Assembly (NCBI GenBank): GCA_013397075.1
Contig: VWZS01011036.1
Location: 147,859 to 211,858 of the forward strand
Direction: 5' to 3'
Origin: Rhabdornis inornatus
Taxonomy: Eukaryota > Chordata > Aves > Passeriformes > Rhabdornithidae
DNA: 64,000 nucleotides
In this document: positions 28,049-36,852 of the stretch, in pieces
Layout: each line of letters opens with the position of its first letter
Numbering within the stretch: position 1 is the first letter of the stretch
Program-made: the position numbers and the translations under genes
The notes under the pieces: model-generated
Seen by the model: only the letters and a program-made list of their open reading frames with translations
Databases searched by the model: none
What the model was told of the DNA's origin: nothing

Positions 28049-28357
28049 TGGGGACATCTGAGTTTGGATCAGAAGCCAATTTTATTGAGTATACAAGGCA
28101 TTTATATAGGGCTTTACTTGTATGGCACTTATATAGGGTTCTATTTTTGGTAACAGTTTCCCATTGGGTACACATTCTTCACTACATCCCATCACCTGGT
28201 AACACTATCCTATCACAAAGTTTCACAACATGTTTCTTGGTCACTTCTTGCCCAGGGAGCATTTATATGTATTTGTCTCTCCCATGGTTTCTGTTTGATC
28301 AGGCCTAAGATATCAGGCTCCTTTATCAGTTATGTTGTACACTCTGTTTATTCCCCA
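28049..28357 (-). mobile_element. 3' LTR of the class II ERV
   Basis: A 309-bp LTR with perfect 6-bp inverted ends (TGGGGA at 28049-28054 and TCCCCA at 28352-28357). In the minus sense there are two TATATAA-type boxes and then AATAAA at 28081-28086, close behind the second box. Such a compact layout with a very short R is typical of betaretrovirus-like LTRs. The right edge abuts the polypurine tract, as expected for a 3' LTR. No matching 5' copy is present in the window. Confidence 0.8.
28097..28150 (-). promoter_or_regulatory. Duplicated TATA box in the 3' LTR
   Basis: A 27-bp unit starting ggca-ttatataggg occurs twice (starts at 28097 and 28124), giving two TATATAA-type boxes in the minus sense. 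The box nearer the AATAAA is likely the original core promoter; the other is a tandem copy with a few changes. Confidence 0.65.
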
Positions 28358-29100
28358 TACCTCCCCCTTTCTGTTCAACAAAAAAAACACTCTTAAGTGA
28401 CTTGTCTATTAATTTTTGCACACACTGTAAGATAAAAGGAATAACCATAACAATACATAATATAATGCCTAATACGTATAAGCCTATTTCACCGAAATTC
28501 CTTATCCATCCACCAAGTCCCCAATCCCTCAGAAGTCGACCTAGCCAATCAAGTCTGTCATCTACTTGCAACTTGTTTACACCCTCTTTCAGGGCTTGAA
28601 TGCGTGTATGGATTGACTGGGAGTGGTTGGACAAATTCATAGAACCCATTCCATCGAATTCTTCACATCCATGTCCTTGTGCTAAAAGCAAAATTAAAAA
28701 AATCTATCGCTGTGCTACTTTACAAAGTAGTGTGTCTAAGAGAATCAACATCAGTTAAAAGTCCTGTTAATGCTAAGGAAGTACCACCAGTTTGTTTAGC
28801 TACCCAACAACCTCATTTATCAAGTAATCGTAAAGCTTTTTCTGCTGCTACACCAGGGGTAAAAAACGATGCTGCCCATCACTGTACTTTAAACCAAAAA
28901 TTAGATTGGTCATCACAATCTTTGTAAAAAGCATGTAAGGTTCACTTAATTCTAGGAGAATATTTATGTTGAAAAATCATGGACATGTTTGGGGGTTAAA
29001 AGGATTAATTGCCCAAGGCTACATGGTCCTCCTTTAATATGCAATGGGATGGAAGGCCTTGTCCTATCCCCACAAACTAAAAATACCTCAGGAGGTAAAA
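28326..29100 (-). pseudogene. env: Env transmembrane subunit, alpharetrovirus-like, broken
   Basis: The distal part (28326-28691) is an open frame of 121 codons. It holds the C-terminal ectodomain with heptad-like and glycosylation (NLSNHS) patterns, a hydrophobic anchor at about residues 66-90 (LYVLGIILCIVMVIPFIL) and a short tail ending about 30 bp inside the 3' LTR. The upstream part (28692-28930) reads in another frame with several stops, for example at TTLQ-type sequence; a frameshift lies near 28690. The CX6CC motif of gamma-, alpha- and D-type Env is altered: the frame shows C-EEFDGM-GS, so both following cysteines are lost. The overall pattern resembles avian leukosis-type transmembrane proteins. 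It cannot encode a working Env. Confidence 0.8.
28358..28370 (-). promoter_or_regulatory. Polypurine tract of the ERV
   Basis: In the minus sense it reads AAAGGGGGAGGTA and lies immediately before the TGGGGA start of the 3' LTR. This is the site where plus-strand DNA synthesis starts in retroviruses. The tract lies inside the env reading frame, where it encodes the KGGG stretch near the end of the transmembrane protein. Confidence 0.8.
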
Positions 29101-29827
29101 GTGATTGTTGGGGGTTAGCTTTTTCCCTTTTCTCTCTGTGTTATTTTCCACATTGTCATGCTAAGAAACCTGTTGACTGGGCTCTAGCACGGATGGCTAG
29201 TGGCAAGGGGGCAGGGGGGAAGGGGAAGAAAACCGTGAGATCCAAATCCAGAAGAGGAGAAAGGGAGGCACTGGCTCATCCCATTTTGCCCGTGGAGTCG
29301 GAGGACAACCACTGCTGCCACCCATCACCCCCCCCCATTCCAACACTGGGAGCCACTTTTGCTGTTGTCGGACCCCGCACTGCTGCCTTCTTACTTCAGC
29401 CTGCCATCTCCAGGAACCCTGCTGAGCACCGCAACTGACACCGTGAGTAGAGGCGTCTCTCCTCCATTCCTCTTCCACCTGGGACGATGACACCATCACC
29501 CCCAGGACTCCCGCAGCTGCGTGGGCTCTGCCCTGACCCCCACCACTGGTAACTGCAGTGCAGGCAGTTTTGGCCTGCAGCCAAAAAAGGACTGGAATGG
29601 AGTTACTGTTTTGTTTATTGTTAATTTCATAGCTCTTGTTGTTTTTGTTTGTCTTGTTAGATATATTAGTAAAGAACTGTTGTTCCTATCCCCATATCTT
29701 TTGCCTGAGAGCCCCCCTCAATTCCAAAATTATAATAGTTTGGAGGGAGGGAGTTTACATTCTCCATTTCAAAGAGAGGCTCCTGCCTTTCTTAGCAGAC
29801 ACCTGCCTTTCAAACCACGACAGTGAT
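29101..29827 (+). mobile_element. Solo LTR, ERVL-like, inserted in env
   Basis: The LTR proper is 29106-29822 (717 bp), starting tgttgggggtt and ending cacgaca. It is flanked by a perfect 5-bp target duplication GTGAT at 29101-29105 and 29823-29827. It lies in the opposite orientation to the host ERV and splits its env. It is homologous over its whole length to the minus-strand element at 60036-60757. Its last ~200 bp also match the end of the LTR at 35462-36092. A 5-bp duplication fits ERVL-type elements. The open frame of 149 codons at 28989-29438 spans the junction and is not a gene. Confidence 0.9.
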
Positions 29828-30832
29828 GGAGCATTGGTTGAGTGAGAAATATTTCCTGATGCATAATTACATCAAGTGCTTGCATTTTTATACACAAGGT
29901 GATGAGGGGAAACATCCCAAGCCTTAGACTAATTTTTCCCATAATAATTAAACCTTATACAAAGATCCATTTTCACTGAGCCCAGAAGTTCTAACTCTTG
30001 GGGCTCAAGGGATGCCAGGGAAAGATAAGGGATCCATTGATCCCAGGTATCAGCATGATTCCTGTTTTGCAACATTGTATTCACCTGAGTCAGGCAAGGC
30101 CAATTGTCTAAGGGCAGAGCAACAAGACACATTGAAAAAGCATTATCAGGGGATGCAGTGGCCAAACACATCATTTCCTGTCCTGTAACATTTGCTAAGG
30201 TTACCCAAACATTTGGCTTTGGTTGGTTAGCAGACTATGTCTGAGCACTAGAAACAATTCCCTGTAAATACCACAATATTCAGGAAGTCATCGTTTATCC
30301 TTATTCTCAGTAGCCACTGCTCCGGAGTAACTTCTAATTGTTCAGGTAGACCAAACTTATACGCACGCTAATCATAGGATTTGCATGTTATTTCTGCTGT
30401 GTGTCTCGTTGGATCACATTGACAGCAAACACCTTACCTTTTATGAGACGTACACTATCACAGTATCCCACATTCAACACATTTGCATTCAACGCAAGCT
30501 TGATGATGCTCAGTATTACAAACTAAACAAGGGAAGGGGAGGAGTAGTCCTGAACTAAGTTCTTGCTCGAAGGCAGTAACTATTTGGCTAGGGTCTTGGT
30601 GCTCCCAGTCCAAAGCAAGAACAGACTCATGAAATGGGAACTGTGCACTGTATAGACCTCCTCACAATATATGGAGTTCTGGTTCTCCTAGATGGGATGA
30701 CTTAACCCTGTAAACCTCTGGGTAATCCAAACCATTTTCCCAAGGGCATAAGTCTGTTAGAGGTCATACAGGTGCTGATGTGGTAGCGAGGTCCTGTTCA
30801 CAAGGGTTCTCCTCTGATGCTGGTGTTAAAGG
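29828..30832 (-). pseudogene. env: Env leader and surface subunit remnant
   Basis: This lies between the integrase end and the nested LTR, so by position it is the surface (receptor-binding) part of Env. One open piece (29929-30174, 81 codons) contains a TWDQWIPYLSL segment and looks like surface-protein sequence. Another frame near 30440-30660 encodes a leader-like segment with a CLVC motif and several more cysteines. Stops separate these pieces. It is annotated from position and weak resemblance; the exact env start was not resolved. Confidence 0.6.
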
Positions 30833-31594
30833 TCAGTCTTCAGGTGATGCAATCAAGGGTTCTTGAGACAGCTTCACATTCTTTGCTGGAATCCTCTTGG
30901 GACCATTCTCTGTGGAGACATGAACAAAGCCTCTACCCCAGGTGACTAAAGGATAAGGCCCCAAGATCTTACCAGAGTCTGGATCACTTTTGTTGCAATT
31001 GTGAATTACAATTAAAATGTTGAACAATCAGTGGGTTGGGGTCCATCAAAAAACAATTCAAAAAGTTGAAAACATAAGGGCTTTCTGCAGTCTCTTGGCA
31101 GTGGTGCCATCTCCAGCTCCTCCCTTCCATTGAACAAAGAGACGCTTGAGGAAGCCATAAGCCTGTTCAATGATAGATTGGCCTGTTGGGGAATGAGGAA
31201 TACCTGTTCTGTGCGTAATTCCCCATAAGGCAAAAAAGGTAGCAACTCGATGGGAAGTATAAGCTGCACCATTGTCTGTCTTTACTTCAGATGGCATACC
31301 AAGAGTTGCAAAAGCAGCAGTGAAGTGTCTACAGACATATTTAGCCGTTTCCCCTGAATGGGCTGATGCAAAAAGAGCACTGGAAAAGCTATCAGTAGAG
31401 GAATTAATGTATTTTAAATGGCAAAATTCAGAGAAATGGGTAGCATCTGACTGCCAGACTTGAAGGCTCTGAAGCCCTCTGGGATTAACTCCTCCTGCAG
31501 AGGGAAAATAACATCTTTGCCAGTCAGAACAAACAGCAATAATTCCTGAAGCTTGGGCTTTAGTAATATCAAAGTGTTGAATCAAAGCAGCAGC
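30833..31594 (-). pseudogene. pol: Integrase domain of pol, core catalytic triad preserved
   Basis: The main open frame (31058-31594) covers the end of the zinc-binding region and the catalytic core. The core shows WQSDATHF (first Asp), VKTDNGAAY (second Asp) and QSIIEQA (Glu); the second Asp and the Glu are separated by exactly 35 residues, the classic D,D-35-E layout. The N-terminal zinc finger is damaged: a stop codon falls at 31595-31597, just after the LSHSFY stretch, and CSDW stands where CxxC is expected. The C-terminal DNA-binding domain (GPYPLVTWGRGFVHV) lies in another frame at 30833-31027, so at least one frameshift separates it from the core. The pattern is class II. Confidence 0.88.
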
Positions 31595-31597
31595 ATT

Positions 31598-32222
31598 TTA
31601 GTAAAAAGAATGGCTCAATTCAGTCTGTTCTATCTTATTAGATAGAACAAATTGTTGTATGGGCATTGTTAAAAGGTAAGCTTGCCTGTTCCCTTCAGCC
31701 AAAAATCTGGGAAGGTCTGTATGTGATCGAATATGCATAACAAAGTAAGGAGAAGTTCTATTTTCTAAGGAAAAAACAAGGAGCAACCAATAAAAAAGTT
31801 GTGGATTTTCAACCTCTTTCAAAACTGATGCTTCAGCTCTCATCACAATTCCTGCAACATAAGCTGAATCTGTAACTAGGTCAAAAGGAATAGAAAAATT
31901 TTGGAAAGATCTGACAACAGCAGCAAGTTCAACAATTTGGGGGGACCCCTTAACTGTGGATACGTCTGCTCTCCAGGCACTAGAAGAGGAGTCTTTCCAT
32001 ACTACCACTGATTATGAGACCAGAACCATCTGTGAATACTGTTAAGGCTTGAAGTGGAACCTCACTTCTCTCTGTCTTTTCTGTCAATTGAAATAAAGGT
32101 GTTAAAAGCTTATGTTTTTGTCTGCTAAATTCAGCAAAGGCCGTCTGAACAGCCTCTGACTCCTGAAATATGCAATTCAAATAAAAGGTGGTAAGAGGTA
32201 AGAAAACAGTGGAAAATTCCAC
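31598..32222 (-). pseudogene. pol: RNase H domain of pol, frameshifted
   Basis: Two frames join near 31990-32010. The first (31980-32222) ends with LTVFTDGSG, carrying the first catalytic Asp. The second (31598-32008) carries the catalytic Glu (IVELAAV) and second Asp (LVTDSAYVAG), then the HIRSHTDLP block typical of betaretrovirus-like RNase H. The last catalytic Asp, expected after the GN of LAEGN, is missing: the sequence reads GNRQAYLL. The domain runs directly into the integrase N-terminus at a stop. It is inactive by both frameshift and active-site loss. Confidence 0.85.
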
Positions 32223-32400
32223 TCCTGCAAGAGAAGTCGGGCCTTAGCAACCTTTTGGGCCATCATTTCATGCTGGGTACCGATGGTTTTGGTCATTTGA
32301 TATGGTAAAAAAATCCATTCAATGATAAGCAAACAGTATGGTGCCTTGGAGTCCCATTGATAAATCAAAGCATGAAGCTGTTTTGCTGGATGCAAAATTA
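32177..32400 (-). pseudogene. pol: C-terminal tail of reverse transcriptase
   Basis: A frame of 72 codons containing IEWIFLPYQMTKTIGTQHEM, which looks like the connection region between polymerase and RNase H in class II retroviruses. The catalytic fingers and palm with the YxDD motif are not in the window. Immediately upstream in the minus sense (from about 32400) the sequence changes to a leader/LTR, so a large deletion removed gag, protease and most of RT. Confidence 0.7.
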
Positions 32401-32419
32401 CTAAAAAAAAGTGTCACAA

Positions 32420-32436
32420 ATTTAGTGTTGGCCAAA
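32420..32436 (-). promoter_or_regulatory. Degraded primer-binding-site candidate
   Basis: In the minus sense a TTTGGCCAACAC-like sequence follows the CA end of the LTR (ending at 32438) by a couple of bases. It looks like a shortened relative of the TTGGC-type primer-binding sites of class II avian elements. The tRNA cannot be assigned. The element at 8317 has a similar ggccaa at the same place. Confidence 0.35.
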
Positions 32437-32437
32437 T

Positions 32438-33850
32438 TGCCAGTGCACCCACTAGAATTATTTACTCATTTCCTGCTGTGAGATAGGATTAGGAGGAAGG
32501 CAAAACAGGCTCAAACTTTAAAGGGTACAAAGAAAAACTATTACTAGATGACGCGGCCTCGCCCTCCTCCTGTCCACCCCGTCTGGCCCGACTAGCCCAC
32601 AAGGGCGAGGCTCGGCGCCAGGAGTGGGCCATCCCCCGAAAAGATCTTCTGTCGGGAGTACGGCTAGGGCTCCAGGAGCCCTGAACGAGTGACCCGCGTC
32701 CGAGAACCACAGAGGATCGGGCGAGACCTTTTAGTGGATCCACAGGGTTTATTGGATGAGGGCAGGGTGAGACAACTGGGTCGCAGGGAAGGGAACCACC
32801 AAAAGGCACAAAAAACGAACCGACAGCAACTTAAATACGGGACCTCCCCCATGGGAGGGTACAAATCAACAGCCAATAGGGACAGTGGGTGGGAGGAATG
32901 CAGGGAGGAGACAGTGAACCAGTTTTCCAATGGGACAACACTTGGGCGGGGTACAGAACGTGGGGACAAATCACAGAGAGAGAAAACACTAACTGACAAG
33001 GAACTTTCTAGAACATTGGGAGTGGCCGGGGAGGATTGACAGGGGCTAGGGAGTGGTTTGAGGGAGAAGGACAGGGAACATTCCAGGTACTTGGGAGGGC
33101 CCGGGGAGGATTGACACTTAACTGGGAGGGGTTTGGGGAGGTGCAACAGGGCAAGGGCGGGAAAGGAAGACCTGGGGCAGACCATTACAGAAGGGGGAAC
33201 ACCAGGGAGAAACCATTACAATTATAAATGAAATCAACTTATAATAAACTTAAAAACTTGCGCACCGCAACAACTAGAAACTACAAGGAAAAAAAAAAAC
33301 TCAGAATACAACTCAGAACACTTCTCCTCCCCCCCACAACCTCCTTTCTTTCACACCGACCACCTACAGAAACAAATCAGTCAGTTTATGATCTCTAAAA
33401 ATAGTCTTTCACCGATTTATCTGGGAGAGGAGACTTCTCTTTCCAATCTATGGAGTTTTCTCCACAAGAAACAGCTTTCGCGTGGTCTCGATGTCACAGT
33501 GAATCAGTTGCCTGGAAGAATGGAAATCTGACCACTGTGTAAAAATCCCTTCCTTGACTAGCAGTCGTCCCACAATCATTATCAAGGATCATGTCAACTT
33601 ATGGGGCACACTTTAAGGATTATAACAGTTCAAACAAAAGCTCTCTTCATCTTTGAAAACCGAGGTCTTTCTTTTTCTTCTTCTTCCCTGGGAGGGGCAG
33701 CAGGGATCTCCATCTCCTCTCTATTCAAACTTACGGGATCACAGCCACTTCAACATCTGTTTACCTTAGCACTAATGCCTCTGCTCATATCTACAGTTAA
33801 AACATTCACCCACCCCATAATGCATTTCTATGAGTTATAGGGAAACAAGA
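32438..33850 (-). mobile_element. LTR at the 5' side of the ERV, interrupted by a family-S LTR
   Basis: The left part (32438-32548) and right part (33279-about 33850) together match the old LTR at 8317-10271. Shared blocks are tgtgagatag-attagg, aagaaaaact and, on the right, agtcagtt, the agagagagaag-like block and tctcgtgg. The right limit is approximate, because the GC-rich promoter part seen at 9640-10250 was not found here. It is not related to the 3' LTR at 28049-28357. The family-S LTR copy 2 splits it with a clean target duplication. Confidence 0.6.
32549..33272 (-). mobile_element. Solo LTR, family S, copy 2 (nested)
   Basis: A 724-bp LTR starting tgacgcggcc and ending ccgcaaca, with a perfect 6-bp target duplication ACTAGA at 32543-32548 and 33273-33278. 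It has AATAAA (32748-32753) and TATTTAAG (32830-32837) in the minus sense. It is inserted into the older LTR of the ERV and is therefore younger than that LTR. The open frame of 173 codons at 32664-33185 is a by-product of GC-rich LTR sequence. Confidence 0.93.
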
Positions 33851-35456
33851 GTCTCTTCTCCATAGCTTAAAAAAGGAGAAAATTACCTTACAAGAGAGAT
33901 TAATTTTTAAAAACTTCCAGAATTAGCGTCAATATTTTGAAAACTGTCTGAGGAATCTTCTGGTAGATTCTGTTTAGGATTCTAGAAAGTTTAAAAACTT
34001 TCTTAAACAGGAGTTGAAGGCTTCATTTCTTTCCTGCTTTAGGGATAAAAGAATAACCAGGAGAATAGACATGATACTAGTTTCCTATCTATTATAAGGG
34101 TATTTTGTTCACTCCTCTTTGGTAGTGTCCAGTGCTACACAATGTAAAAAAGAAAGTGAAAGAGAACACCCTTGGAGAGTATTCAACTGAGAGACAATTA
34201 TACCTTGCAAACATCTTCAAGACAAGATACCAAATAAGGATGGAGTCCATTTTTTCCAGCCTCTCCTCCTTTCAGTTAAAAAAAAAAAGGAATATAAAGT
34301 AACAGGAAAAGTCTCCACATGCACACTATAGACCTCAGATCCTGCTCCAAATGAAATAAATGTTAAGCAATTCTAATAAATTATTCAACTTATGTTTTCC
34401 TTAAAATATATTCCCTGTAGACTTTAATGAATAGATTAAAATTTATAACTATGACATTTTCTCTTAGTTGCTTTGAGAACTAGGTCAAATTAATTTGGGG
34501 GGGTGGGAAGAAATATTTTTAAAGCTTTGCTAAAGATTTTGGTCTCATTTATAGCATTTACTGTTATGTACCTGAGTAGCAAATATAATTTAATATATAG
34601 AAGAAAAAAAACCTCTGTGCAATACATGATCCCAGAAAACTCATATAAAAACTGATCTACTATATGTGTCCAAAATTTCTACAATATTAATTTAAATTTG
34701 CCTCTTTTTCTATTTGCTGAGCACCTTTTTTAAAGTTTGCTATATTGAAATTTTCAGTTTCTTTCACCAGAGCAATTTTCACTCTTCATAGCATTAGAGT
34801 TGACAGAAAGCTCACAGTGACACACAACAGCCTTTAAAGATAAATTACTTTGTGTTATAACTATAAATGTTATACTCTCTAAATGGAAATTGACTTTTTG
34901 AATAAAAGCATATAACCTTAATAACCTCCTAGCTATCACCATGATTTGTAGAAAAGAAATGGGTCTGGTCAAAGGTAATAGACATTCATAAGCAGGGCAC
35001 AAATAAGTATGATAGAGGTAATGAAAGAGGTTAATATTTAACAATGGCTTTGTGACCTAGGTAATGACTCCTGGTGTAATAAATGCAGTAAAATAAAGCA
35101 GTGTATCTGCAGAGTGTTTTTTGAGACCATACAGCTGGATTCTGTTCTGTTTTCAAAACTTCCCTTTACAGATTTTACACAAAGAAACAGAAAATTTACA
35201 TTGGTTGATCCTGCTGCGCTCTGAAATACTTGGAGTTACAGTAATAAATCTGCAGTAGTAATTCCTACCAAAATAACAGCTTTTGAACTATCTTGAGAAC
35301 TCTCTGGAAGAAAGAAGAAAGTAATATTGTCCTGTTATAAAAAATGGAACACAAGTAATACAATGATAGACATTTTTTAGTGATAAAACAACCAAAATTA
35401 TGCAACAGTAATTCCTTACCATAGCCCTGGACTCAGCAAGCAATATATTACTTTGA
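33851..35456. other. Unannotated AT-rich stretch
   Basis: No gene or repeat family was recognised. It contains a short A run near 34278 and a G run near 34496. Open frames are short and domain-free. Confidence 0.5.
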
Positions 35457-36097
35457 CATCCTGTCTTGGGTTGCAATGCAGGACATAACCAAAAGTATGT
35501 ATTCTATCACAATCTGTTGAAATCAGGGGGGCAGTGATCATTATCTTTTCCACAACCCATCCTTCCTCCAGGGAGGTATCTTCTGTTAATGGGCCATTAA
35601 GTCCCACTGCATGACTGATAAAATTACATCATCCCACTGTGAGATGCTCCACCCAGGGGAAGGAGCCAGGCATTTCCTATGCTGATAAAATCTGAGATTT
35701 GGAACATCAGAGCAGCCTTTTTCTACTGGATTCCAGAGGAAAACCAGATCCTTCTAGATCATCACGAGACCTCTGGAGAACTGCACCCTTCTGCAGGACC
35801 ACTGCTTCAACAGAACCACATCTGTCACTCCAGCAGGACTGCAGCCACCATTTAATGAGACTGACAGGGTGTCAGGTTGTATTCTGAACTCCGTCAGTGT
35901 TTTGGGTTTTTTTATTACTGCATTTTTATTTTAATTTTCCTAGCAAAGAACTGTTATTCCTATTCCCATATCTTTGCCTGAGAGCTCCTTAATTTCAAAA
36001 TCCAAACTATTTGGAGGGAGGGGATTTACGTTTTCCATTTCAAGAGAGGCCCCTGCCTTCCTTAGCAGACACCTGTCTTTCAAACCAAAACACATCC
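35457..36097 (+). mobile_element. Solo LTR, ERVL-like
   Basis: The LTR proper is 35462-36092 (631 bp), starting tgtcttgggttgc and ending accaaaaca, with a perfect 5-bp target duplication CATCC at 35457-35461 and 36093-36097. A TATA-like gataaaatc lies near 35683. From about 35890 to its end it matches the 3' end of the LTRs at 29106 and 60036, but its first ~430 bp are unrelated to theirs. Open frames within it are shadows. No internal sequence remains. Confidence 0.9.
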
Positions 36098-36171
36098 TCA
36101 AATGAACTAGTCTGTTAATATGACTAGAGCCTGTGAATATCTTGAAGTTACCTGCATACATCATGCTTAAT

Positions 36172-36846
36172 TGACGCAGCTCCCCTTGGCCACTCACACA
36201 CTGGCCCACCTGGCTAGCTCCCTGGGTGAGATCACGTCAAGAGTGGGCTGTCCCCCGAATCCTGGGAATCAGGAGTCCAGCTAGAGCTAACGCCCTCCCG
36301 AATAAGCAGCGGCACGTCCGGGGAGAGGCGAAGGATCAGAGGGAGTCCTTTTGTAGGTCCAGGGAAAGGTTTATTAGGGAGCGGGAACTGGAGGTAACAG
36401 CAGGTAGAGAGGGACACCACAAAAGGCACTGAAAACAGGGTGACAGCAACTTAAATAGGGGACCTCCCCCGTGGGAGGGTACATCCAGTTAACCAATCCA
36501 TACAACTCAGGGGCGTAACACAAGGCAGGACACAGAAACTCAACAACCAATGTCGGAAAACATAGGTGGGGATTATACAACACTAACAAATGGAGAAACA
36601 AGGAGGGGATAACTGACACGGAACCTGCTGGAACTTTGGGAGGGGCCAGGGGGGATTGACAACTGCAAGGGAGTGGATAAGGGTGACTGACAGGGAACAA
36701 TCTGGAAACCTGGGAGGGGATAGGACTGATTGACAGGGAGAAGGTGAGGAGTAGGGCAGCCACGACTGGAACAAATGGGGGGTTACAACAGAGGGATAAA
36801 CCATGTAACATAGGGAAAAACAAAGGTAAAATAACACAATGCAACA
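36172..36846 (-). mobile_element. Solo LTR, family S, copy 3
   Basis: A 675-bp LTR (tgacgcagc to tgcaaca) with a perfect 6-bp target duplication CTTAAT at 36166-36171 and 36847-36852. The minus sense has AATAAA at 36370-36375 and TATTTAAG at 36450-36457. An imperfect tandem repeat of about 74 bp lies in U3 (unit starts at 36620 and 36694). It sits 79 bp from the ERVL-like LTR on its left, but the separate duplications show two independent insertions. Confidence 0.93.
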
Positions 36847-36852
36847 CTTAAT

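Larger units (their letters stand above)
28049..33850 (-). mobile_element. Decayed class II endogenous retrovirus (mosaic)
   Basis: In the minus sense the order is an LTR (32438-33850), a degraded leader, the end of RT, RNase H, integrase, env surface and transmembrane parts, a polypurine tract and a 309-bp 3' LTR (28049-28357). Gag, protease and the polymerase active-site part of RT are missing, apparently deleted between the leader and the RT tail. The two flanking LTRs are not related to each other, so this is not a simple provirus. Coding parts carry stops and frameshifts. Two younger solo LTRs are nested inside (29106-29822 and 32549-33272). Pol resembles class II (ERVK/betaretrovirus-like) elements and the Env transmembrane part resembles alpharetroviruses. 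Confidence 0.85.

Noticed and set aside
28989..29438. A 149-codon plus-strand frame
   Set aside because: It crosses the junction between env and the nested LTR, so it cannot be an ancestral gene.
32664..33185. A 173-codon minus-strand frame, the second longest in the window
   Set aside because: It lies wholly inside a solo LTR, is not kept intact in the other three copies and has proline- and serine-rich low-complexity content.
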